A stretch of DNA of 64,000 nucleotides, taken from assembly GCF_019175385.1 (NCBI RefSeq), contig NC_083339.1, forward strand, positions 81,332,120-81,396,119, written 5' to 3'. The translations under genes were made by a program, and so were the position numbers. The notes beneath the pieces were generated by a model. The model saw only the letters and a list, made by a program, of their open reading frames with translations, searched no databases and was not told where the DNA came from. The DNA is from Lycium barbarum (lineage: Eukaryota > Streptophyta > Magnoliopsida > Solanales > Solanaceae). Shown here one piece after another: positions 24,240-35,964 of this stretch; position 1 is the stretch's first letter; the number at the start of each line of letters is the position of its first letter.

Positions 24240-26183
24240 CTATATCAGCGAACAACTGGGGATATCAGCTACGCATGTCGGAGTCAGTCTCCCAAGTAGC
24301 CTCCTCAACAGGATGATGCTTCTATTGCACTTTCATAGAAGCAATCTCCTTCAACCTCAACTTCTGAACCTGCCTATCAAATATCGCAATAGGCTCCTCC
24401 TCATAGGTCAAATTCTCATCAAGTAATATCGAATCCCAACGAACAATGTAGGTACAGTCAGCATGGTACTTCTTCGGCATCAAAATATGAAAAATCGGAT
24501 GAACTCCCGCTAAGCTCTGGCGGCAAATGCCAACTCATAAGCTACATCATCCACACAGTCAACAATCTTAAATGGGCCAACATACCTGGGGCTCAACTTG
24601 CCCCTCTTTCCGAACCTCATAACACCCTTCATGGGTGAAACCTTCAATAGAACCTGGTCACCGACAACAAACTCTAAATCTCAGACCTTCCGGTCCGCAT
24701 ACATCTTCTGTCGACTCTGAGCTGCCAAAAGCTTGGCCTGAATAACTCTCACCCTATCAAGGGACTCTCTCAACAGATCCGTACCCCAAGGTTGAACCTC
24801 GAACCCATCAAACCAGCCAATCGGAGATCTACACCTCCTACCATATAAAGTCTCAAAATGTGTCATGCCAATACTCAAATGATAATTGTTGTTGTACGCA
24901 AACTCTGCCAATGGCAAGTGCTGATCCCAATGACCGCCAAAATCAATAACACACGCTCTTAACATATCCTTGAGCACCTGAATGGTTCGCTCGGACTGGC
25001 CATCGGTCTGGGGATGAAAAGTTGTACTGAGATCCAATCGGGTACCCAGATCCTCATGAAAAGCCCTCCAGAATCGGGAAGTGAAGATAGTACACCGATC
25101 AAATATAACAGAAATAGGGACCCCATGCAATCTCATAATATCCCGAATGTACAACTTGGTTAACTTTTTCGAGGTATAAGAAGTCTGAACCGAAACAAAG
25201 TGAGCGGAGTTAGTCAACCGATCAACTATCTCCCAAGTAGAATCAAATTTTCCCAGGGTCTTTGGAAGACCCACCACAAAATCCATGGCAATCCTCCCCT
25301 ACTTCCACTCGAGAATGGGTATCCTCTGAAGTACACCACCGGGTCGCGGGTGCTCATACTTTACCTGCTGACATTTTCCACACTTAGCCACGAAATCAAC
25401 TATATCTCTCTTCATTCGGTGCCACCAATAGTGCTGTCTCAAATCACGGTACATCTTAGTTGCCCCCGGATGAATGGAATAACGAGAGCTATGACCCTCA
25501 GACACAATCAACTGAATCAAATCTCAAACACAAGGAATGCACACGCATCCCTTAATCCTCAAAATGCCTTCAGAATCAATCACGGCCTGTTTAGCCTCAC
25601 TCCTCAAAACTCTATCTCGAATTTTGCTCAACTGAGCATCCTCAAACTGATGAGCCTTGATCTGGTCCAATAAAGAGGACCTCGCCTCTACACAAGCCAA
25701 AATCCTGCCTAGGGCTGAAATATCAAGCTATTATTCTACCCTCCTGCATCAGCACAACACCCAAACCCATACAGAAGGCATCACAATAGATCGTGAAATC
25801 CTTACCCTTCACGGGTAATGCTAAGATCAGGGCTGAAGTCAAAAGAAGATTTAGCTATTTAAAAGCTCTCCTCAGAATCATCTGACCATTGAAAGGGAAC
25901 ATTCTTCTGAGTCAATCTGGTCAAAGATGAAGCAATGGCAGCAAAACCCTTCACAAAGCGCCGGTAATAGATGGCCAAACCCACAAAACTACAAATCTCA
26001 GTAACAGTAGCGGGCCTTGCCCAACCCCTTACAGCCTCAATCTTCAGTGGGTCAACCATAATCCCATCCTTAGACACTACGTGGCCCAAGAATGCCATTG
26101 ACTCCAACCAAAACTCACACTTAGAAAACTTAGCAAACAAACTATGCTTCTTCAATAGCCCAAGAACAGTTCGAAGATGGCTC
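24240..26183 (-). pseudogene. Element H pol, 3' part: RT end, RNase H remnant, integrase, chromodomain
   Basis: Reading leftward from the B insertion, the reverse transcriptase thumb/connection comes first (FAKFSKCEFWL, VGLAIYYRRFV, 26150-25860). Part of RNase H follows (DFTIYCDAF, near 25790). Most of that domain is deleted between about 25740 and 25690. Integrase has its zinc site (HSSRYSIHPGATKM... CGKCQQ, 25500-25370). Its catalytic positions are kept (AMDFVVGLP, FDRCTIF, TDGQSERTI). Stops lie at 25299-25301, at 24678-24680 and elsewhere. The last part (about 24480-24240) resembles a chromodomain ending in VEEATWETDSDM, which in chromoviruses directs integration to heterochromatin. Confidence 0.87.
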
Positions 26184-26188
26184 TCATG

Positions 26189-28539
26189 TGTTATATCCCG
26201 TATTTTGTATATTCGGATAATTTAAGATAATTGCAAGAAGTTAAGTACAAGGCCACTATTAGTATAATAAATGATAAATATCATGTAGGAAGAGTTTCGG
26301 AAGATTTCGAGATCGAGCAAATTGAAGAAAATAAGTTCGACGAAAATTTGAGAAATGTTGGACAGATTTTTGGTCAACTTTGGAGGGGTATATCTCCAGG
26401 TATATTTGTATTTTTAAGGCGTTTCAAAAGCCTAAAATGAAGTTTGTCGAGTCTAGTTTGTAATTCAACAAACCCCTCATCGATAGGATGTCGGAGTAGA
26501 GAATTATAGACGTTACAAACTGAACTGTCGCGCAGAAACAGCACTGCTACAGTACCGCTACAGTACTGTAGCAGTACTGTAGGTACAGCAAAACCGACCC
26601 AACTGATTATAAAAGGGGTCAAAACCCCATTTTTCATCATCAAAAATGTCCAAAACCTTCCAGAAATTTCAGCAAAGGAAAAAGGGTTCTCATATCACCA
26701 AAAGTGAGGATTTTGAGTTGAATTCTCGGGGATGGTTATATTTACAGGGGAGATGCTGCCCAAATTTCTATAGACAAGTATTGGTTAAGATTGAACTTTT
26801 AAACCTTATGATTAATATTTGATAAATGTGACCAAATGTAGATTTTGGACGAAACGGGATTTGAATTTGGAGAGGCGTAAGGAGCGAATAAGGTATGTAA
26901 AGCTTTACTTATTCTTCTCTTGGCATGTCCTAGATGTGATAGGATTGAATTCGGACCTCGGGGACAACTCTACTCTTTGGAATCTACGTCCAAATTTACC
27001 CCTTTTTCATTCAGTAGAATTGAATTAAATATTTTGTAAATAGTTGGAAAAATTGTTTGAACATCTAGATTTTGTGCAAATTGAATCCGACTACCTTAAA
27101 ACTCTTATCAGTGACGTCATGAAGCCTAATATACGTAATATGAGTACGCCACCTCATTTGGTCCGAGGTGGGCCCACTATTCCCGACTTTCTCCTTATTG
27201 TTCCGTTTGACTTAGTTTTTAATAGAATCCAAAGGGAAACTCTTAGCTACTCTTCTACCCACTATATGACAGCCGCCCTAATTATTTTATTGACTCTCAA
27301 AATATGTTTTGAAATATGACAACGATTTCAGGAGGATTATGTTGACATAAACCATTGTGGCCTCCGAAAGACATACATTATGATCGTCGCTCAATCCTTT
27401 TTTATATGTAGATATATATATATATGAATTGCCATCTGAGTTATGCTATCGATATTCTGTAAATGTTTTATATTTATATATGTTCAAACAATCCCAAAAG
27501 CTTTAATTTGATATAATCCCCCGCGACATCCGAAAGGTACGTGCTATGACTATCACCTGATTTCTTTCCTAAATGACCTGTCATTCGGATTATTCTGTTG
27601 AGTCTTTGTAAATATTTTATGATGCATTAGTTTCTCACTAATCCATTCGTGGATGCCTCAATGTTTCCTTCACTGAGCCCGGGCCAGGATATGTTATCAC
27701 GCGTATTCCACTGCATTGTTCGCCATGCCTCGATGGTGAGGGGGCAGGTACACGTGTACATGGGTTGTGGAGTTATGCTGTGCCATGTACATATATTCTG
27801 ACATTTGATGATATGATATGATATGATATGTGCACACTCTGATATCTGATATGATATGGCCATCTGATATGTTATGATATGTTACGGAGATATTCCCTAC
27901 TCTGAAGTTATGCTGTGTTGTGGCGCCAGTGACGGGGTGGCGACCACGTTCTGTTCACCGTGTCCCATAATGGGTCCGGATATGGCATATGTTTTGACTA
28001 TTCTGATTATTGCACTCATTTTCTGTACTTCCTGTTCCGGTTATGATTTTGTTTATTATGCTTCATGCTTTACATACTCAGTACATATTCCGTACTGACC
28101 CCCTTTCTTCGGGGGCTGCGTTTCATGCCGCGCAGGTACACCCAGATGATATGAAGTCATTATAGAGGATGTTCCAGCAGAGTTGGCAAGCTCCATTTGC
28201 TCCTGGAGTGCTGCCGAGTCAGAGTTTATACGTATGTTTTTTTGGATTGATGTTAGAGGCTTTACAGACAGAGTCGTGGGTATAGTATGTCAGTTGTGCA
28301 TGCGGCTCCATCAGCCGATATGTGATTTTGTATTACGTGTTAAGTTCTGTATGATCACAGATTCTGTTTGATTTGGAAAGCATCGAACAAGCATATCTTG
28401 AGAGTTTATTGTATGTTTTATTTTTATCTGATTTAAAAAGTCTACTAAGATTATGTATGTCCCAAAGGTCTGTGGGTTCGCTCGGCTTCGGATATGGGGC
28501 CGGGTGCCCATCACACCCTAGTAAGGTCGGGGTGTGACA
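26189..28539 (+). repeat. Element B 5' LTR (with 589-bp deletion)
   Basis: This LTR of 2351 bp starts TGTTATATCCCG and ends GGGGTGTGACA. Relative to the 3' LTR it lacks 589 bp, corresponding to 31232-31820. The junction is at a GAGTTGAATT/GAGTTAAATT short repeat (near 26716). TATAAAA is at 26608-26614, after nested CTACAGTAC palindromes (26546-26582). The conserved TTACATACTC module is at 28069-28139. Confidence 0.93.
26541..26614 (+). promoter_or_regulatory. Palindromes and TATA box of the B 5' LTR
   Basis: Repeated CAGTACTGTAG/CTACAGTACTG inverted repeats lead into TATAAAAGGGG. The 3' LTR has the same arrangement at 31068-31130 with one repeat unit fewer. Confidence 0.6.
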
Positions 28540-28542
28540 AAG

Positions 28543-28554
28543 TGGTATCAGAGC
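28543..28554 (+). promoter_or_regulatory. Primer-binding site, element B
   Basis: TGGTATCAGAGC lies three bases after the 5' LTR end. Confidence 0.93.
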
Positions 28555-29421
28555 AGGTTTGTCCTAGGGGTCGTCTGCAAAGTCGTGTCCGGTAGAGTCC
28601 TGTTTATGGTGTGAAGCGCGCCACATTTATAAATAGGAGGCTACGGGGCATTTAGGGATTGTTGACCTTCTTGCTATCTTAGATCGTGCGATAGAGTTGA
28701 GTTATAGGAAAGTGAAATTCCTTATATAAGCCTTACATACGACGGAGAAGGTAAGGGATGACATGGAAAGTCAAAAAGGTAAGTCTTGAAGTATTTGTTT
28801 GTTATCTGAAATTGAAAGTTCAGGGTGGCTGGAATGTGTTATATAGGTGTATACTTTGTGAGGTATTGTTGATATTTGTCGCGTACAGATTCTGAATAGT
28901 AAGGATGGTAAAGGAGACTCGGTCAAATATTCAAAATGTGGTCATTTGACTAGGTATACCTAACAGGAAAAAGTATGGAATGGGAACATCGTAAATAGAC
29001 GATATGTGGGATGTGACATTTTGGAGAAGCTACAGATTTGGGCACGATGTGAAGAACGATTGTAAGAAAGATGATTAACAGTTCGAAGGGTTAAAAATGG
29101 ATAAAAATTCGAGGTTAATAAGAACAAGGTTTGTTGGATGATTCAGAGAAAGTTAATAATCAGTTTTGCTGTAGATTAGTATGTACAGATGGTAAGAGAA
29201 ACATCTGGACATACGGATACCTGAGTACTTATAGGTAATGGCGACGAAGGTATATCCGCCACCATTAGTAATCTGGAAGCCCAGGACAAGTAATAATCAT
29301 ACACATAGGTGAAAAGGGTAAAATAGTAATTGTACAAAGAAGGACGTAATACGAAAATGTCTCGGAACCTGTGAGATCTCGACTGGCCTCAAATCATGTA
29401 ATAAAGGCCGTACGAGAAAGC

Positions 29422-29524
29422 GGATGCGATTATATCAGTATTAAGGCACCGGATTCCACCAAAGTTTCTTGGTTAAGCGTGCTAAGGTGGGAGTAATTTT
29501 AGGATGGGTGACCCTCTGGGAAGT
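29422..29524 (+). other. 5S rRNA-like segment inside element B
   Basis: This 103-nt stretch aligns without gaps to plant 5S rRNA as recalled. It begins GGATGCGATTATATCAGTAT, nearly the canonical 5' end, and includes GCACCGGATTCCA. The exact blocks GTTAAGCGTG (29472-29481) and GGATGGGTGA (29502-29511) follow. About three quarters of positions agree by eye, and most differences are C-to-T or G-to-A. The 5' half is better kept than in family A. A and B share homologous flanks, so one ancestral capture is likely. No T run follows, so it is unlikely to be a working gene. Confidence 0.85.
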
Positions 29525-29741
29525 ATGCAAGAAATCTCGAAGATTTAGCCATAAGAGACAAATGAAAAGCCAGAGTAACCAAAAAGGGAAATTAGAGTAT
29601 GCGGGATGATTGGGGACCATGAATGACCACACAGCACGCGACAGACTAGACTGGTGAGGAGAAAGAAAGTGCAGTACAACTTCGGAATTTAGATAGGCTT
29701 GAATAGCGTTTGGGAGTATTTTGTGGGCTAGTTGATAATAA

Positions 29742-29748
<7 letters not shown>

Positions 29749-29809
<61 letters not shown>
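29749..29809. repeat. TA microsatellite
   Basis: An uninterrupted TA dinucleotide tract lies in the internal region of element B. It creates artificial Ile-Tyr reading frames on both strands. Confidence 0.97.
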
Positions 29810-29812
<3 letters not shown>

Positions 29813-30678
29813 TATGTATGATATCTCATCTGTGATTGCATCAATGGACATGTGTGTCCCAACGACCGGCGCTACGGTAAAGAAGGCCTCAATCGAGTAA
29901 AGGATATCGAAACCTGAGTGGTAGTAAGAAAATAAATGGCGCATGTGTTATGAGATAATCCGCTGTTTTTACTACAGTTTAAGGATAGAAAAGTCTTAAT
30001 ACTATGATATTTGAAAAAGGAAGTGAGTGAGTAAATCGGAAATAAAGAGATTAAAGTGTCGGAAGAAGGTGAAAGGTAAGAAATCTCAGCGGGTGAATCT
30101 CCCGAGAGAGAGACTACAAGCAAAGCGTGAGACTATTTGGGTAAGATTTAATTTTGGAGAAAATGGAGTAAAATACAAAGAATGTGTATGGAAGACCGCC
30201 CGGTCATAGCACCATAAGTATAGTTAAAGACTCGATGAGTGCGGACAAAGGGTGTGTGAGTTATAAGGATTCTGTGTTAAGAGCAAAAGTAGCAGGACGC
30301 TCAAGACAACATGGATGCACAACTGTGGCACTAATGCATAGTTAAGAAGACTTACAAGTATGTGAATTAAATGGGTGAAAGACTATGGAAATATGGACAG
30401 AATGATGATATAGACAGAAAGTGAAAGAAAAATTTAGGGTAAGAAGTTCTGATCTGTTATGCACAGAATCGGGTAATTATCGTGGACGAGGATACTCGAA
30501 GACTGTTGGCATATAAGGAACCCCTTATAAAGGGGGGGGGGGGGGGAGAGAACATATTATATTAGGCTTCAAGCTTCAGTGGAGGAATCAAAGAATAAAG
30601 ATAAGGAATGAGTATGAAGAAAAGGACAACTATAAGAGGGACCCTCCCGAAGTATTATAACACCCCATGAGGCCAGTT

Positions 30679-30715
30679 GAACATTCGAGGACGAATGTTC
30701 TAAAGGGGAGGAGGA
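30679..30715 (+). other. PPT-adjacent hairpin and polypurine tract, element B
   Basis: GAACATTCG-AGGA-CGAATGTTC (30679-30700), then a purine run ending at the 3' LTR start (30716). It is identical to the family A hairpin. Confidence 0.88.
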
Positions 30716-33684
30716 TGTTATATCCCGTATTTTGTATATTCGGATAATTTAAGATAATTGCAAGAAGTTAAGTACAAGGCCACTATTAGTATAATAAATG
30801 ATAAATATCATGTAGGAAAAGTTTCGGAAGATTTCGAGATCGAGCAAATTGAAGAAAATAAGTTCGACGAAAATTTGAGAAATGTTGGACAGATTTTTGG
30901 TCAACTTTGCAGGGGTATATCTCCATGTATATTTGTATTTTTAAGGCGTTTCAAAAGCCTAAAATGAAGTTTGTCGAGTCTAGTTTGTAATTCAACAAAG
31001 CCCTCATCGATAGGACGTCGGAGTAGAGAATTATAGACGTTACAAACTGAACTGTCGCGCAGAAACAGCACTGCTACAGTACTGTAGCAGTACTGTAGCT
31101 ACAGCAAAACCGACCCAACTTATTATAAAAGGGGGTCAAAACCCCATTTTTCATCATCAAAAATGTCCAAAACCTTCCAGAAATTTCAGCAAAGGAAAAA
31201 GGGTTCTCATATCACCAAAAGTGAGGATTTTGAGTTAAATTAAAGCTACGGAGTATTAATCGAGGTCCAAGCAACGTGTGGTGGTGATTGTAGTATTGTC
31301 TTGCGGCGGAATTGGCTTGGATTCAAGGTGAAGGAGTGAAGATATAGTATTATTATCAAGATAAAGGTATGAATCTCTTGCCATTAACGTTAATATTGGT
31401 TTATTTATGGAAAAGGTGCTGTAAATTGCAAAAATTAAGTCCGTTGGTGGAACTATGGAACAAACACCATATGGGATATTTTATGGAATAATTTGATATG
31501 GGAAATGATTTTATAGATGTTGGTATTGTCATTGTCGTTCTTATGGAGTTGGGAAGATTTTGGGTGGAATGGTATATTAGTGGGCTATTTTGAACATTGT
31601 ATGGATTGTATGAAATGTTTTTAAGTCTTGTTTGAGTGGGTTTGGATTAGTACCTAAATGTGTGAGCATTGGTGCTAGCTTTATCGTATGTGGTTGATTT
31701 GAATGAAAAAGGGAATGTTGTCAAATTATGTAGAAAAGAGCTACTAATATTAGAATACATTTTGAATTAATTGTTGGAGTTGCAATCATGATTGTTGGTA
31801 TTGTCGTTGATAATTTGGCTGAGTTGAATTCTCGGGGATGGTTATATTTACAGGGCAGATGCTGCCCAAATTTCTATAGACAAGTATTGGTTAAGATTGA
31901 ACTTTTAAACCTTATGATTAATATTTGGTAAATGTGACCAAATGTAGATTTTGGACGAAACGGGATTTGAATTTGGAGAGGCGTAAGGAGCGAATAAGGT
32001 ATGTAAAGCTTTACTTATTCTTCTCTTGGCATGTCCTAGATGTAATAGGATTGAATTCGGACCTCGAGGACAACTCTACTCTTTGGAATCTACGTCCAAA
32101 TTTACCCCTTTTTCATTCAGTAGAATTGAATTAAATATTTTGTAAATAGTTGGAAAAATTGTTTGAACATCTAGATTTTGTGCTAATTGAATCTGACTAC
32201 CTTAAAACTCTTATCAGTGACGTCATGAAGCCTAATATACGTAATATGAGTACGCCACCTCATTTGGTCCGAGGTGGGCCCACTATTCCCGACTTTATCC
32301 TTATTGTTCCGTTTGACTTATTTTTTAATAGAATCCAAAGGGAAACTCTTAGCTCCTCTTCTACCCACTATATGACAGTCGCCCTAATTATTTTATTGAC
32401 TCTCAAAATATGTTTTGAAATATGACAACGATTTCAGGAGGATTATGTTGACATAAACCATTGTGGCCTCCGAAAGACATACATTATGATCGTCGCTCAA
32501 TCCTTTTTTATATGTAGATATATATATATATATATATATGAATTGCCATCTGAGTTATGCTATCGAGATTCTGTAAATGTTTTATATTTTTATATGTTCA
32601 AACAATCCCAAAAGCTTTAATTTGATATAATCCCCCGCGACATCCGAAAGGTACGTGCTATGACTATCGCCTGATTTCTTTCCTAAATGACCTATCATTC
32701 GGATTATTCTGTCGAGTCTTTGTAAATATTTTATGATGCATTAGTTTCTCACTACTCCATTCGTGGATGCCTCAATGTTTCCTTCACTGAGCCCGGGCCA
32801 GGATATGTTATCACGCGTATTCCACTGCATTGTTCGCCATGCGTCGATGGTGAGGGGGCAGGTACACGTGTACATGGGTTGTGGAGTTATGCTGTGCCAT
32901 GTACATATATTCTAACATTTGATGATATGATATAATATGTGCACACTCTGATATCTGATATGATATGGCCATCTGATATGTTATGATATATTACGGAGAT
33001 ATTCCCTACTCTGAAATTATGCTGTGTTGTGGCGCCAGTGACGGGGTGGCGACCACGTTCTGTTCACCGTGTCCCATAATGGGTCCAGATATGGCATATG
33101 TTTTGACATGCATTATCTATGTTATATGAGTAAGCATTTCCGATATTCTGATTATTGCACTCATTTTCTGTACTTCCTGTTTCGGTTATGATTTTGTTTA
33201 TTATGCTTCCTGCTTTACATACTCAGTACACATTCCGTACTGACTCCCTTTCTTCAGGGGCTGCATTTCATGCCGCGCAGGTACACCCAGATGATATGAA
33301 GTCATTATAGAGGATGTTCCAGCAGAGTTGGCAAGCTCCATTTGCTCCTGGAGTGCTGCCGAGTCAGAGTTTATACGTATGTTTTTCTGGATTGATGTTA
33401 GAGGCTTTGCAGACAGAGTCATGGGTATAGTATGTCAGTTGTGCATGCGGCTCCATTAGCCGATATGTCATTCTGTATTACGTGTTAAGTTCTGTATGAT
33501 CACAGATTCTGTTTGATTTGGAAAGCATCGAACAAGCATATCTTGAGAGTTTATTGTATGTTTTATTTTTATCTGATTTAAAAAGTCTACTAAGATTATG
33601 TATGTCCCAAAGGTCTGTGGGTTCGCTCGGCTTCGGATATGGGGCCGGGTGCCCATCACACCCTAGTAAGGTCGGGGTGTGACA
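30716..33684 (+). repeat. Element B 3' LTR
   Basis: This LTR of 2969 bp is the undeleted version. It keeps 31232-31820, which the 5' LTR lost. TATAAAA is at 31124-31130 and the TTACATACTC module is at 33213-33284. It ends GGTGTGACA at 33684, followed by the TCATG duplication. Confidence 0.93.
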
Positions 33685-33689
33685 TCATG

Positions 33690-34174
33690 CTCCTCTCTAC
33701 TCTTGGAATACACCAAGATATCATCAATAAATAAAATCACGAAGGAATCAAGGAATGGTCTAAAGATGCCATTCATCAAAGTGATAAATGCTGCCGGGGC
33801 ATTAGTAAGCCCAAAAGACATCACCAGAAACTCATAGTGGTCATATCTCGTCCGAAAGGCTGTCTTCGGAATATCCTCCGCCCTGATCCTCAACTTGTGG
33901 TACCCTGAACGCAAGTGAATCCTCGAAAACACTGAGGCACCCTGAAGCTGGTCAAATAGATCATCAGTACGAGGCATAGGGAACTTGTTCCGAATAGTAA
34001 CCTTGTTCAGCTGGCGATAATCAATGCACATCCTCATCGTCTCATCTTTCTTCTTCACAAATAACACAGGAGCACCCTAATGGAAAACACTCGGTCTAAT
34101 GAACCCCTTGCTCAATAAATCCTATAACTGCTCCTTAAGCTCTCTCAACTCGAGTGCCCGGATCCAAGTCAATA
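33690..34174 (-). pseudogene. Element H reverse transcriptase, N-terminal part
   Basis: Read leftward between the D and B insertions, it contains [42 protein letters not shown] and the FIDDILVYS active site. The first catalytic aspartate of the palm is replaced by histidine ([11 protein letters not shown]), which would abolish activity even without the stops near 34120 and 34080. The segment before KKKDETMRM is shortened compared with element D. It continues across element B at 26183. Confidence 0.88.
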
Positions 34175-35964
34175 TGTTACACCTCGGAAAATCTTCCGTT
34201 GGTACGCAAGTGAATGAACTAGTGAAAAATACGAGTAACGCGTTAATGATGACTTAAAGGCGTTTTGGGAAAGAGTTATAACATCCCTTAGATTGCTAAT
34301 GAAGTGTTAAACAAGTGTTAAGAAGGTTCCATAAGGTTTAGAGATCAAGCGAAGCAACGAGAACAAGTGCAGTGGACTGATGGGTTATACGGCTCATTAT
34401 ACGGACCGTATAATGTTTTACGGGCCGCATAATGGACCGTAGAACCATCACAGAAAAGGTTGCTCGCTGGTGGAGTTATACGGTCAGTTATACGGACCGT
34501 ACAAATTTATACGGCCCGTATAACGTTCACAGTGAAGGGTGAAGGAAAGACACATTTCACAGTCAATTATCCGGACCGTATAATGATTATACAGACCGTA
34601 TAATGGACCGTATAATGAACCCGACAGATCAGTGATGGGTTATTAAATAAGGGGCCAAGTTCATGAAATCATTTCCACATTTCATCCTTCTCTCTAAAAC
34701 ATCTCTCTACATTTATTACACAAGTTTTCAAGGATTATAAGCCATCAACGACATAAATCAAGTGAATCAAGAGTAAAGAAACCCATTAAAGACCATTCAA
34801 GTCAAGAAATCCAAATGGAGGAAAACTAGGGTTTTTGCTCAAGTGGAGTATTATCAACTAAGGCTCGTTCCTACAACATCTAAGGTAAGATACATGATAT
34901 TTATATGTTGTTTAAGGTATTTGAGAGTTAAAATGCTTGGACATTAGAAGAGTATAGCAAAATGGGTCATGAATGATGAATAGTGACGTTTTGAGAAATA
35001 GTTTGAATTGAATCATGATTGTTGTTGTGTTGTGGTATGAATGTGTTATAGATGACGTTAAGAACATGAGATAGACATTGTATGTGAATGGACGAAATCA
35101 TGTGTTATGGTCTTGAATATGGAAAATTGGAAGTGAATTGAGAATATGGATAATATAGGTGACTAAAGGCTATTGTTATGATATTGTAAATGTATTGTTG
35201 ATGTATTCTCTAGCTTTAGCCATTTATGCTGGTTGTCGATTCTAACGATAGTATGACTTTGATGAAGGTATAAACGCAAGCTTCGAAAGGGAACGTGCAA
35301 GTGTAAAATAGTTCAACGAAAAGGTATGTAAGGCTAACCCTTCTTTCACAAGGCATGGTTCTTTGGCCAATCATTTGTCCTTCTACGAGCTCACGATGTG
35401 CTCCATATTATCCTATTCACAAAAGCTACTGAGCCTATGATCCTTGATGTGTACTACGATTGTACTACGTTCCTCATATGACGAGTAAGCCTATAATACA
35501 GACGTAACGATAATGATGATGAGAGTAAAATGATGTTAGAGATGCTTATGAGCTATTATATGTATGTGTGCCTATGAAGGGCTATAATGAAACCCCGAGC
35601 TTATAATGCCGGGTAGAATATATGTGAATGGATGTATATAGAGTATGTATATGATTACGTAACGCGCGTGCACGTCTGCAGACGGTACAGATAACCCTGA
35701 TGCCTTGGTAGGGCCAGGTAGATATAACCTTGAGCCTTGGTTGGCCAAGTATGTATGAAACACCGAACCTTCAGGGCCGGGCACGCTATGTATATATGTA
35801 TATATATGTGTATGTGCTATGTCTATGACATCATTAAGAATATGAATATGTTATGTAAATGAGATGTAAATGATTTTGAGGGTACTTAAGTATAGATATG
35901 GTTATATGTATGCGGATACGCAATAGAAACGGAATGTCCCTATGGAAAACAAGTAAGTGCCATG
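34175..35964 (+). repeat. Element D 5' LTR, left part
   Basis: It starts TGTTACACCTCGG. It is homologous to 43726-45573 but lacks about 60 bp present at 44751-44815. It carries the ATACGG/CCGTAT palindrome array (34387-34616) followed by a TTAAATAAGGGG TATA-like box (34643-34654). Confidence 0.92.
34387..34654 (+). promoter_or_regulatory. CCGTATAA palindrome array and TATA-like box of the D 5' LTR
   Basis: There are roughly ten half-sites of TTATACGG or CCGTATAA. They include a perfect inverted repeat with 10-bp arms CATTATACGG/CCGTATAATG around one base (34395-34415). The array sits directly upstream of TTAAATAAGGGGCC. The 3' LTR has the same array at 43934-44165 with different unit gains and losses. 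Confidence 0.6.

Larger units (their letters stand above)
28540..30715 (+). mobile_element. Element B internal region (no gag-pol)
   Basis: It begins with the primer-binding site TGGTATCAGAGC (28543-28554) and a leader of about 170 bp closely matching families A and C. It holds a 5S-like segment (29422-29524), a long TA microsatellite (29749-29809) and 15 consecutive G at 30532-30546. It ends with the PPT hairpin (30679-30700) and AAAGGGGAGGAGGA. Sequence after the 5S-like segment (29585-29745) is recognisably homologous to 2350-2540 in family A. No recognisable protein is encoded. Confidence 0.88.
26189..33684 (+). mobile_element. Element B: non-autonomous LTR retrotransposon
   Basis: This 7496-bp element has target duplication TCATG (26184-26188 and 33685-33689). 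It splits the H reverse transcriptase just after the FIDDILVYS active site. LTRs are 26189-28539 and 30716-33684. The internal region of 2176 bp encodes no retroelement protein. The LTRs differ at three bases in their first 230, so insertion was fairly recent. The leader and PPT region match families A and C, and the internal region also matches A around the 5S-like segment. Confidence 0.93.

Noticed and set aside
29441..29944. A 167-codon minus-strand reading frame rich in Ile-Tyr
   Set aside because: It runs through the TA microsatellite and the 5S-like segment in antisense; the Ile-Tyr run is a dinucleotide-repeat artefact.
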